DNA from: Lysobacterales bacterium CG02_land_8_20_14_3_00_62_12
GTDB taxonomy: Bacteria; Pseudomonadota; Gammaproteobacteria; Xanthomonadales; Ahniellaceae
NCBI GenBank assembly: GCA_002785585.1
Contig: PEUI01000327.1
Span: 1-6,807, forward strand
Direction: 5' to 3'
DNA: 6,807 nucleotides
The position numbers were made by a program, and so were the translations under genes. Of the stretch, positions 1 to 5,361 are shown one piece after another (the stretch's first letter is position 1; the number at the start of each line of letters is the position of its first letter). The notes under the pieces were generated by a model that did not search any database, was not told where the DNA came from, and saw only the letters and a program-made list of their open reading frames with translations.

Positions 1-921
1 GCACTGAAAAAATCCGAAGCCGAACGCCACCTCGGCGAGACGCCGCACTTGGGCACGCTGCCGGTGTGGTCGCCGAAAACCGAAACCCGCTCGATCGGCT
101 GGGCGGTGCTGGTGTTGGTCCTGGTGGTGGCGGCAGCGGCCTGGCACAACCGCGATCTGCTCGGCGGCAGCCGCCTGGCGGAGGCCGATGATGACCTGGT
201 TTCCACTTCCAAAGGCGCGCCTTCGCCCGGACCGATCAAGCCGCCAACACCAGCCAACCCGACCGATCACGGCATACTGGTCCGCCCGCAGACACTCGCT
301 GCCGGCGCCAAGAAACCGCAGCACCACGCCGCTGAACCCCAAGTGGTAGTCGCTACCGACCATCGCCCAGCCAAGCCTTCGGCAGCGCCGCTACCGCTGC
401 CAGCGCCGCAAGCGCTGCCTACCGTCGGCGACCCGGCCGCCAGCACTTTCAATAAAGCGGATCGGCTCACTGTGCCGACGCCACCGCCGCAGCCATTCGC
501 CGCCGCCAGCAACCCGGAAAAATCCGACCGCCCGGCAACCCCAGCGACTGCTCCAGCCGAGCACCAACCGGCGGCAACGGCAGCCGAACCGACCGCCAAC
601 GCGGCCACGCCGCTGCCGCCGACCGCGCCGGCGGCGGGCACTGCCAGCGCCCCGGCCAGCCCCATCGATGCCACCGGGGCAGCTGCCATCCCACTGATCT
701 ACGATCTCACCCTGGGCCAACGCCAAGGCCTGCCAGCGTTGCGCATGAGCATGCACGTCTACCATCGCGATAGCGCCCGTCGCTTTGTGATTATCGATGG
801 CCAACGGGTCAATGAAGACGGCGTCCTGGGCAACCAATTGTGGGTGCGCGAAATCCGGCCCGAAGGCGCGGTACTCGAATATCGGAGCCTCCGCTTCCTG
901 TTGCCGCGGGTCGGTGGCTAA
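1..921 (+). CDS. gspB: General secretion pathway protein B (GspB), 5'-truncated by window edge
   Basis: GspB is an inner-membrane accessory protein of type II secretion; with GspA it helps assemble or stabilise the GspD secretin through the peptidoglycan. The frame is open from base 1, and 306 residues are visible. The first residues (ALKKSEAERHLGE) match the conserved GspB start, normally preceded by a few residues such as MSYILD, so only about six are probably missing. Order seen: a short basic cytoplasmic segment (1-32), one membrane helix (about 33-50, rich in Val, Leu and Ala), a long Pro/Ala-rich periplasmic linker (about 60-230), and a C-terminal domain (about 230-306) with the LPALRMSMHVYH and RFVIIDGQRVNEDG stretches typical of the GspB C-terminal domain. 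The internal TTG at 49 is not the start, because family similarity extends upstream of it. A rhomboid gene follows by five bases, suggesting an operon. gspA would be expected just upstream, outside the window. Confidence 0.88.
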   Translation, partial: ALKKSEAERHLGETPHLGTLPVWSPKTETRSIGWAVLVLVLVVAAAAWHNRDLLGGSRLAEADDDLVSTSKGAPSPGPIKPPTPANPTDHGILVRPQTLAAGAKKPQHHAAEPQVVVATDHRPAKPSAAPLPLPAPQALPTVGDPAASTFNKADRLTVPTPPPQPFAAASNPEKSDRPATPATAPAEHQPAATAAEPTANAATPLPPTAPAAGTASAPASPIDATGAAAIPLIYDLTLGQRQGLPALRMSMHVYHRDSARRFVIIDGQRVNEDGVLGNQLWVREIRPEGAVLEYRSLRFLLPRVGG

Positions 922-926
922 AAGCC

Positions 927-1610
927 GTGTTCGTCCGTATCGCCAGCCGCCACAAGCCGGTCCGCCCTTGGGTGACGATGTTGGCAGTAGCCATCGGCAT
1001 CGTTTTGTTTATCGCCGAAAACCAATTGACTGGCACCCGCAAAGGCAGCCTGCTGCTGGCCTTCGGCACCGTGCCTACCCGTCTGTTTGGCGCCCTGCAT
1101 GGGCCCGGCTGGGCTGGGCTGATCGAGATCGGCAAATTGTTCAGCGGATTGTTTTTGCACGCCGATTGGCCACACCTGCTCGGCAATCTGGTGTTCCTGC
1201 TGATCTTCGGCAGCGCCGCCGAACCGAGCCTCGGTTCGCTGCGATTTTTTTTCCTGATGCTGGTTTGCGGCGCGCTGGCCAATCTGGCCGGCGCCTACGT
1301 CTACCCGCAACTGTCGGCACCGATCATTGGCTCCAGTGGCGCCGTGTCGGCGATTCTCGGCGCCTACATCACGCTGTTTCCACGCGCCCGTCTCGGCTTG
1401 GTGATTCCGCTTGGGCTGTTCATCGAGTTCGTGCGGATTCCGGCGCTGACGTTGATCGGATTGTGGATCTTGATCCAGGGGTTGTTCGTCATCGTCGGAC
1501 CCGGAACCGGTGCCTTGGCCTGGCCGATCCATCTGGTCGGCTTCGTCTCTGGCGCGTTGATCGCCTATGCGTCGCGCCCGGCGATTGCCCGACGCCTGCG
1601 CAACGCTTGA
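927..1610 (+). CDS. Rhomboid-family intramembrane serine protease
   Basis: A membrane-embedded serine protease predicted to cleave transmembrane segments of other proteins. With the GTG start at 927 it has 227 residues and about six membrane helices. The rhomboid signatures are all visible: HLLGN (His83, Asn87; oxyanion region), GSSGA with catalytic Ser137, and catalytic His202 in the last helix (WPIHLVGF). The catalytic dyad is therefore intact. Start choice: GTG 927 lies five bases after the gspB stop and gives a short basic tail (FVRIASRHK) before the first helix. GTG 840 would overlap the conserved gspB C-terminus by about 80 bases, and ATG 978 would remove that basic tail. The ribosome site is weak (GGTGG near 912). 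It is probably co-transcribed with gspB. The substrate is unknown; it could be a secreted or membrane-anchored protein, or a GlyGly-CTERM protein if this is a rhombosortase-type member, but its sequence alone does not establish that. Confidence 0.88.
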   Translation: MFVRIASRHKPVRPWVTMLAVAIGIVLFIAENQLTGTRKGSLLLAFGTVPTRLFGALHGPGWAGLIEIGKLFSGLFLHADWPHLLGNLVFLLIFGSAAEPSLGSLRFFFLMLVCGALANLAGAYVYPQLSAPIIGSSGAVSAILGAYITLFPRARLGLVIPLGLFIEFVRIPALTLIGLWILIQGLFVIVGPGTGALAWPIHLVGFVSGALIAYASRPAIARRLRNA

Positions 1611-1624
1611 GCGCCGCCGTTCAC

Positions 1625-1645
1625 CGCCCGCCGGGCGATTCGATT
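1625..1645 (+). terminator. Weak hairpin after the rhomboid gene
   Basis: In the 48-base space between the convergent rhomboid and mpl stops, CGCCC (1625-1629) and GGGCG (1633-1637) can pair around a GCC loop, followed by ATTCGATTT on the plus strand. The stem is short and the T-run is interrupted, so this is only a possible terminator for the gspB-rhomboid unit. The reverse direction has no T-tract. Confidence 0.3.
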
Positions 1646-1658
1646 TCTGGGCGACGCC

Positions 1659-3026
1659 TTAATCGTTGAAAAATCGCCGCGGGGCATTCTCAAAGCCACC
1701 GTTGGACATAAACACCACGCTATCGCCGGTGCCTGCCAAGGCGTGCAAGCGTTGCAGCAAGGCATCGACCGAGGCCGCGCTTTCACCACGGCCAGACAAA
1801 CCGGCGATCACCGGCGCGGTGTCCCAGACCAACTCGGGGCGTTTGAGAAAAACCACATGGTCCGCAGCGGCCAGCGCCGGTGCCAACAGCGCGGCGTGGA
1901 CCCCAAGCCGCATCGAATGGGAGCGTGGCTCCAGCGCCACCAGGATTCGGCCGACGCCCACCCGCGCCCGCAGGCCCGCCAAAGTGGTGGCAATCGCCGT
2001 CGGATGGTGGGCGAAGTCATCGTAAACGGTGACACCGTGGTGCTCGCCAATGCATTCCATGCGTCGCTTGGCGCTTTGAAAACCGCCGAGTACGCGTGCG
2101 CAATCGCTGGCGCTCACCCCGAGCACTTCGGCAGCGGCGATCGCCGCCAGTGCATTCATCACGTTGTGGCGGCCGCATAGCGACCAAGTCAGCGCGCCCA
2201 GCGACTGACCGCGGCGGATCAACTCAAACCGCGAACCATCGGCGGCGAGCAGGCGCGCCTGCCATTCGATCTCGGCCAATGGCCCGCTATCGGCACAAAT
2301 GGCGAAGCGCTCGACCGGCGTCCAGCAACCCATCGCCAGCACCTCGCGCAAATGCGCGTCTTCGCCATTGACGATCAGCCGACCATTGCCCGGAACGGTG
2401 CGCACCAGGTGATGGAACTGCTTCTGGATCGCTGCCACGTTGTCAAAAATATCGGCGTGGTCGAACTCCAGATTGTTCAAGATGGCGACTTCGGGTCGGT
2501 AGTGAACAAACTTCGAACGCTTGTCGAAAAACGCGGTGTCGTATTCGTCGGCTTCGACGACAAAAGCCGGGCCGCTGCCCAGGCGCGCCGAGACCGCAAA
2601 ATTCTCCGGCACACCGCCCACCAAAAACCCGGGTTGCTGGCCGTTGGCATCGAGCAGATAAGCCAGCAAACTGGTGGTCGTGGTCTTGCCGTGGGTGCCC
2701 GCAACCGCGAGCACGCGGCGACCGGGCAACACGCGTTCGCTCAACCACTGTGGGCCGGAGACATAGCGCAGGCGTCGATTGAGCATCGCTTCGACGGCGG
2801 GATTGCCGCGACTGGTGGCATTGCCGACCAAGACCTGATCCAGGTCGCCCCGCAGATATTCGGCGCGGTAACCGGATTGCAGGCCAATCCCCAGCGCCGC
2901 GAGTTGCTCGCTCATCGGTGGGTAGACGTTTTCGTCGGAACCCTCGACTTGATCGCCGAGCTCGCGCGCCAACGCCGCCAGTCCGCCCATGAAGGTGCCG
3001 CAGATACCGAGAATATGTAGTTTCAT
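1659..3026 (-). CDS. mpl: UDP-N-acetylmuramate:L-alanyl-gamma-D-glutamyl-meso-diaminopimelate ligase (Mpl)
   Basis: Mpl is the murein-recycling ligase. It joins the recovered tripeptide L-Ala-D-Glu-mDAP to UDP-MurNAc with ATP in the cytoplasm, returning it to peptidoglycan synthesis. It has 455 residues; E. coli Mpl has 457. Order: N-terminal UDP-binding Rossmann domain beginning MKLHILGICGTFMGG; central ATPase domain with P-loop GTHGKTTTT (110-118, Lys114) and the Mur-ligase segments VEADEYDTAFFDKR and NNLEFDHADIFDN; C-terminal domain with YDDFAHHPTAI and EPRSHSMRLG. The GTHGKT and DDFAHHPT forms and the length fit Mpl better than MurC. The start is ATG at 3026-3024. Its ATG shares bases with the TGA of the upstream membrane-protein gene (ATGA), and no good Shine-Dalgarno precedes it, so translation is probably coupled. 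The frame runs open to 3389, but that extension lies inside the upstream gene in another frame. It converges on the rhomboid gene, 48 bases away. Confidence 0.95.
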   Translation of the reverse strand: MKLHILGICGTFMGGLAALARELGDQVEGSDENVYPPMSEQLAALGIGLQSGYRAEYLRGDLDQVLVGNATSRGNPAVEAMLNRRLRYVSGPQWLSERVLPGRRVLAVAGTHGKTTTTSLLAYLLDANGQQPGFLVGGVPENFAVSARLGSGPAFVVEADEYDTAFFDKRSKFVHYRPEVAILNNLEFDHADIFDNVAAIQKQFHHLVRTVPGNGRLIVNGEDAHLREVLAMGCWTPVERFAICADSGPLAEIEWQARLLAADGSRFELIRRGQSLGALTWSLCGRHNVMNALAAIAAAEVLGVSASDCARVLGGFQSAKRRMECIGEHHGVTVYDDFAHHPTAIATTLAGLRARVGVGRILVALEPRSHSMRLGVHAALLAPALAAADHVVFLKRPELVWDTAPVIAGLSGRGESAASVDALLQRLHALAGTGDSVVFMSNGGFENAPRRFFND

Positions 3027-3565
3027 TGCAGCATCTGCTGGAGCGAAATGGTGATCGCGGTTTCCGCCACCAACAACGCAAAGGCCAGAAAAAACGCCAC
3101 GAGCCAGTGGTTCTCCAAGGCCTGCCGAAGAATGAACGCACGAATGCTCATAAACCAGACCAGTGCTGGCAGGGTCAAAAACATCAGGCCAGCCTGGGCG
3201 CCGCTCAGTGCCTGCGGATCCGATGGCAGCGGCCAGACCAGCCACAACAGCGGCAACGTCAGCAGCGTCACCACCAGACCGACCACGGTCAGCGCGCTCG
3301 CCGTTTGGACGAAGCGACTGCCGCGCCCAGCACTTTGCAACAAGGCCCAGAGTAAAGCCATGCCGATCAGCACGCGCAACAAGATCCACAGCGCCTGGCT
3401 ATCTTGTCCAATGATTTGGCTGCTGCCAAAAATGTCCAGGGCGCAGGCGAGGACCAGCAGCAACAGCAACAGCGACGGCGCGTACGGCAGATCCTGCGGA
3501 CCGGCGCGAAAGCGCAACAGGGCAAAATAGCGCGACCAGAGCGTGTTCACCACAAGCTGCTCCAT
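3023..3565 (-). CDS. Five-helix inner-membrane protein of unknown function, coupled to mpl
   Basis: A 180-residue, very hydrophobic protein that I cannot assign to a characterised family. A short N-terminal segment with basic residues contains RFRAGPQDLPYAPS (18-31), followed by about five membrane helices near residues 30-46, 58-76, 89-111, 125-146 and 153-173. A polar connection (RGSRFVQT, 81-88) separates helices 2 and 3, and Glu168 lies within the last helix. I recall a similar GPQDLP motif in uncharacterised proteobacterial membrane proteins, but this is memory, not a search. Start: ATG 3565 is preferred; an upstream start at 3649 would run into the divergent sulfur-carrier gene and add an unlikely polar tail. 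Its TGA overlaps the mpl ATG by four bases (ATGA), so the two are probably made together, suggesting a link to cell-wall recycling. Membership of a broad family such as Yip1 is possible but unproven. Confidence 0.8.
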   Translation of the reverse strand: MEQLVVNTLWSRYFALLRFRAGPQDLPYAPSLLLLLLVLACALDIFGSSQIIGQDSQALWILLRVLIGMALLWALLQSAGRGSRFVQTASALTVVGLVVTLLTLPLLWLVWPLPSDPQALSGAQAGLMFLTLPALVWFMSIRAFILRQALENHWLVAFFLAFALLVAETAITISLQQMLQ

Positions 3566-3633
3566 GGCGAGAAAGTAAAAATCCGAATACGCTCTAGCGC
3601 CACCGCAAACCCGGTCGCCGTCGAGCGTAAATT
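3566..3633. promoter_or_regulatory. 68-bp divergent intergenic region (membrane protein-mpl / sulfur carrier)
   Basis: This region must hold the start signals for both the leftward membrane-protein/mpl unit and the rightward sulfur-carrier gene, unless one is read from farther away. It has AT-rich patches (AAAGTAAAAAT near 3572-3582, GAATAC near 3585-3590, GTAAATT at 3627-3633), but I found no -35/-10 pair with acceptable spacing on either strand. Ribosome sites are weak on both sides. The promoter role is inferred from gene orientation only. Confidence 0.35.
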
Positions 3634-3882
3634 GTGAGCGAGCCAACACCGTTGATACCGATCATTGATGCCCGCGGCCTCGCCTGTCCGCAGCCGGTGC
3701 TGCTGGCGCGCGCCGGACTTGCCCAGCAAAAACCGGGCGGGCGCATTCAATTGCTGGCCACCGACCCGATGTCCAGAGTCGATCTCGCGGCGTTCTGCGC
3801 TCGCCGCGGTCACACCCTGGTGACGGTGACCGGCGCCGCCACTGGCTGGTGCTTCGAGATCGAACGCGGACCGCGCGGCTGA
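3634..3882 (+). CDS. TusA/SirA-family sulfur carrier protein
   Basis: A small cytoplasmic protein of 82 residues, the usual length for TusA-family sulfur carriers. These accept persulfide sulfur on a single cysteine and pass it on, for example for tRNA 2-thiouridine synthesis or molybdenum cofactor maturation. The family signature is clear: IIDARGLACPQPVLLAR (about 10-26), with the CPxP motif at Cys18-Pro19-Gln20-Pro21, followed by the alpha/beta fold pattern and the DPMSRVDLAAFCARRGH segment typical of the family. A second cysteine (Cys55) and a third near the C-terminus (in GWCFEIE) are also present. The start is GTG 3634; the SD-like match before it is poor. Paralogues (TusA, YedF, YeeD) share these features, so I assign the family, not the exact gene. 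It is divergent from the membrane-protein/mpl unit and ends four bases from the convergent adk stop. Confidence 0.88.
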   Translation: MSEPTPLIPIIDARGLACPQPVLLARAGLAQQKPGGRIQLLATDPMSRVDLAAFCARRGHTLVTVTGAATGWCFEIERGPRG

Positions 3883-3886
3883 CCAT

Positions 3887-4453
3887 TCATAAAATCCGCA
3901 ACGCGGCCAGAATGCGCGCCGATACCGCCGCCATGTCGCCGACGCCATCGACCACCACCAGCCGGTTGCCGCGCCGATAAAACTCGATCACCGGCGCGGT
4001 CTGCTCGGCATAGATTTGCAAACGCGCGCGCACCGTTTCCGGGGTGTCGTCCTGACGACCCTCTTCGGCGGCGCGCCCGGCCAATCGGGTCACGATCAAC
4101 TCGTTGGGCACATCGATCAACACCACCAGGTCCAGCGGTTGCTCGATCCGCGCCAGCAGGGCATCCAGCGCCGCAGCTTGCACCAGGTTGCGCGGATAGC
4201 CATCGAGAATGAAGCCCGCAGCGGTATCGGCTTCGGCCAACCGCGCTTCCAGCATCCCCAATACCAGCGCGTCGGAGACCAGCTTCCCGGCCTCCATCAC
4301 CGCCTTGGCTTGCCGGCCGAGCGCGGTGTGCGCGCGCACCTGCTCGCGCAGCAAATCGCCAGTCGAAATGTGGGCGATCGCCAATGCCGCTTTTACGTTG
4401 GTTGCCTGCGTGCCTTTACCAGAGCCTGGTGCACCGAGAAATACGATCCGCAT
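3887..4453 (-). CDS. adk: Adenylate kinase, short-LID form
   Basis: Catalyses ATP + AMP = 2 ADP, the central adenylate-balance reaction in the cytoplasm. It has 188 residues. Visible motifs: P-loop GAPGSGKGTQ (7-16, Lys13), ISTGDLLRE (29-37, AMP-binding region), DGYPRN (84-89), and the ATP/LID arginine region GRAAEEGRQDDTPETVRARL (126-145). The LID between Arg127 and Arg133 is only a few residues, so the zinc-finger-like insertion of the 214-residue E. coli enzyme is absent. This makes it a short-type kinase, as I recall for Xanthomonas and Xylella. The start is ATG 4453; the open frame to 4504 adds 17 residues before the conserved MRIVFLGAPGSGKG beginning and is rejected. SD support is weak (GGAAACC about 7 bases upstream). 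It lies 158 bases downstream of rppH on the same strand, probably with its own promoter, and its stop is four bases from the sulfur-carrier stop. Confidence 0.95.
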   Translation of the reverse strand: MRIVFLGAPGSGKGTQATNVKAALAIAHISTGDLLREQVRAHTALGRQAKAVMEAGKLVSDALVLGMLEARLAEADTAAGFILDGYPRNLVQAAALDALLARIEQPLDLVVLIDVPNELIVTRLAGRAAEEGRQDDTPETVRARLQIYAEQTAPVIEFYRRGNRLVVVDGVGDMAAVSARILAALRIL

Positions 4454-4536
4454 TGAATGGTTTCCGGGAAGCCCCGCTGACCGGACACCGAAACCCGGTG
4501 GCAAGCAGGGGGAAAAGAGAAAGGAAGGTCGGTCGA

Positions 4537-4565
4537 ACCCTAGCGGCTAGGGGGGATCGCGTCAA
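4537..4565 (-). promoter_or_regulatory. Possible sigma-70 promoter for adk
   Basis: Reading the minus strand, TTGACG (4565-4560) is followed after exactly 17 bases by TAGGGT (4542-4537). The -35 matches TTGACA at five of six positions; the -10 keeps the key T, A and final T of TATAAT but is otherwise poor. Transcription would start near 4530, giving a leader of roughly 77 bases before adk. The -10 overlaps the palindrome at 4538-4553. This is a pattern match made by eye. Confidence 0.33.
4538..4553. repeat. Short palindrome CCCTAG-CGG-CTAGGG between rppH and adk
   Basis: CCCTAG (4538-4543) and CTAGGG (4548-4553) form a perfect 6-bp inverted repeat around a short centre (CGG plus the shared C), lying about 60 bases past the rppH stop. 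As RNA it would fold into a small hairpin, but no T-run follows on the minus strand, so it is not a good intrinsic terminator for rppH. It overlaps the candidate adk -10 and could instead be an operator. CTAG is a rare tetranucleotide in many bacteria and occurs twice here within nine bases. Confidence 0.45.
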
Positions 4566-4611
4566 TTTTCGGTGCCGCCGGCGCCGCCCTTGAGGGTGTC
4601 AAGAACCCCGC

Positions 4612-5181
4612 CTAACGCGACCGCGAAACCCGCAGGTGACGCCACCAACCACGCGTACTTTCGGTGGCAGCGGCAGCGATTTTCAGCGTCGGTGCCGGGA
4701 TCGGACAGATGCTGGCCGCCAAGCCGGACAGATGCAGCAAGGCCCGTTCATAGACCTCACGCTTGAACGCCACGACGTTTTCCAGCGGATACCAGAAGTC
4801 CACCCAGGTCCAGGAATCGAATTCCGGGTGCTCGTTGACATCAAGCTGGAAATGCGACTCTTCGCCACGAAAATGGAGTAGGAACCACACCTGCTTCTGA
4901 CCGATGCAGGTGTGGCGCTCGCCGCGTCGAATAAATCGATGCGGCAATTTGTAACGCAGCCAACCCGGGGTGGCACCCAGCACTTCGACGTGCTCGGGCA
5001 GCAGGCCGGTTTCCTCTTGCAGCTCGCGATACATCGCCTCGAGCGGCGTCTCATCGGTGTTCATGCCGCCCTGCGGAAATTGCCAACCATCACGGGAAAC
5101 CCGGCGCGCCCAAAACACGCGCCCGTCACCGTGCATCAGCACAATGCCCACATTGGGTCGGTAGCCGTCGGGATCGATCAC
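4612..5181 (-). CDS. rppH: RNA pyrophosphohydrolase (RppH), Nudix family
   Basis: RppH removes pyrophosphate from 5'-triphosphate (or diphosphate) mRNA ends, making a 5'-monophosphate that stimulates RNase E decay. It has 189 residues; E. coli RppH has 176. The start MIDPDGYRPNVGIVL and the segment WARRVSRDGWQFPQGG (24-39) match the canonical N-terminus. The Nudix box is complete at 38-60: G-x5-E-x7-REL-x-EE-x-GL, with REL at 52-54 and the metal-binding Glu56-Glu57. Downstream, the KQVWFLLHFRGEE and HPEFDSWTWVDFWYPLENVVAFKREVY regions are also RppH-like; the last 30 or so residues are Ala/Ser/Arg-rich and less conserved. The start is GTG 5181, backed by AAGAGG at 5193-5188 six bases upstream. 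rppH lies upstream of adk on the same strand and is divergent from the aldolase gene. Confidence 0.95.
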   Translation of the reverse strand: MIDPDGYRPNVGIVLMHGDGRVFWARRVSRDGWQFPQGGMNTDETPLEAMYRELQEETGLLPEHVEVLGATPGWLRYKLPHRFIRRGERHTCIGQKQVWFLLHFRGEESHFQLDVNEHPEFDSWTWVDFWYPLENVVAFKREVYERALLHLSGLAASICPIPAPTLKIAAAATESTRGWWRHLRVSRSR

Positions 5182-5187
5182 CCGGCA

Positions 5188-5193
5188 CCTCTT
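5188..5193 (-). promoter_or_regulatory. Ribosome binding site deciding the rppH GTG start
   Basis: AAGAGG on the minus strand, six bases before GTG 5181-5179. It supports the GTG start, which also gives the family's conserved first residues. It is one base short of the ideal AAGGAGG. Confidence 0.6.
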
Positions 5194-5258
5194 AAGTCAG
5201 TTGCGTCGATTCTTTCATGCGCGAGCACTTCGCCACAAGCAGCGCGGCAGCATGGCCG

Positions 5259-5286
5259 AGCGGCGCCAGCACCGGATGGCGCCGCT
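5259..5286. repeat. Perfect 10-bp inverted repeat between rppH and the aldolase gene
   Basis: AGCGGCGCCA (5259-5268) and TGGCGCCGCT (5277-5286) are exact reverse complements separated by eight bases (GCACCGGA). Each arm also contains the palindrome GGCGCC. It sits in the 180-base divergent region, about 78 bases from the rppH start and 76 from the aldolase start. There is no T-run on either side, so it does not look like an intrinsic terminator. An operator for a dimeric regulator, a cruciform or a REP-like element is possible. High local GC makes chance stems more likely, but ten perfect pairs is notable. Confidence 0.6.
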
Positions 5287-5351
5287 GCGCTTGACGCCCC
5301 GCGCCGCGCTATTGTCCCGACATTAGCCACGAAACCGAGTTGGCGATTGTC

Positions 5352-5356
5352 AGGAG
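5352..5356 (+). promoter_or_regulatory. Ribosome binding site of the class II aldolase gene
   Basis: AGGAG five bases before ATG 5362, the strongest Shine-Dalgarno in the window. It fixes the aldolase start against the much longer upstream open frame that reaches back into rppH. Confidence 0.7.
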
Positions 5357-5361
5357 CAGCC

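Noticed and set aside
267..837. Two long minus-strand open frames (140 and 148 codons) opposite gspB
   Set aside because: They are Ala/Gly/Arg-rich shadows of the Pro/Ala-rich GspB linker in GC-rich DNA. gspB has clear family motifs at both ends in its own frame.
840..926. Longer rhomboid N-terminus from GTG 840
   Set aside because: It overlaps the conserved GspB C-terminal domain and adds an Arg/Pro-rich stretch with no family likeness; GTG 927 is better placed.
2352..3020. 222-codon plus-strand open frame antisense to mpl
   Set aside because: It is a shadow frame of a gene with complete Mur-ligase motifs; no recognisable domain and no ribosome site.
3027..3389. Extension of the mpl frame upstream to give 576 codons
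   Set aside because: The canonical Mpl N-terminus MKLHILGICGT starts at 3026, and the extension overlaps the membrane-protein gene in another frame.
4597..4602. Perfect TTGACA on the minus strand just after the rppH stop as an adk -35 box
   Set aside because: At 17-base spacing the -10 position is GC-only (GGCGGC), so no promoter is supported there.
5291..5315. TTGACG (5291-5296) and TATTGT (5310-5315) as the aldolase promoter
   Set aside because: The spacer is only 13 bases, too short for a normal sigma-70 promoter.
4912..5361. Upstream extension of the aldolase frame to 364 codons
   Set aside because: It runs antisense through rppH. AGGAG before ATG 5362 and the FucA-like length fix the start.
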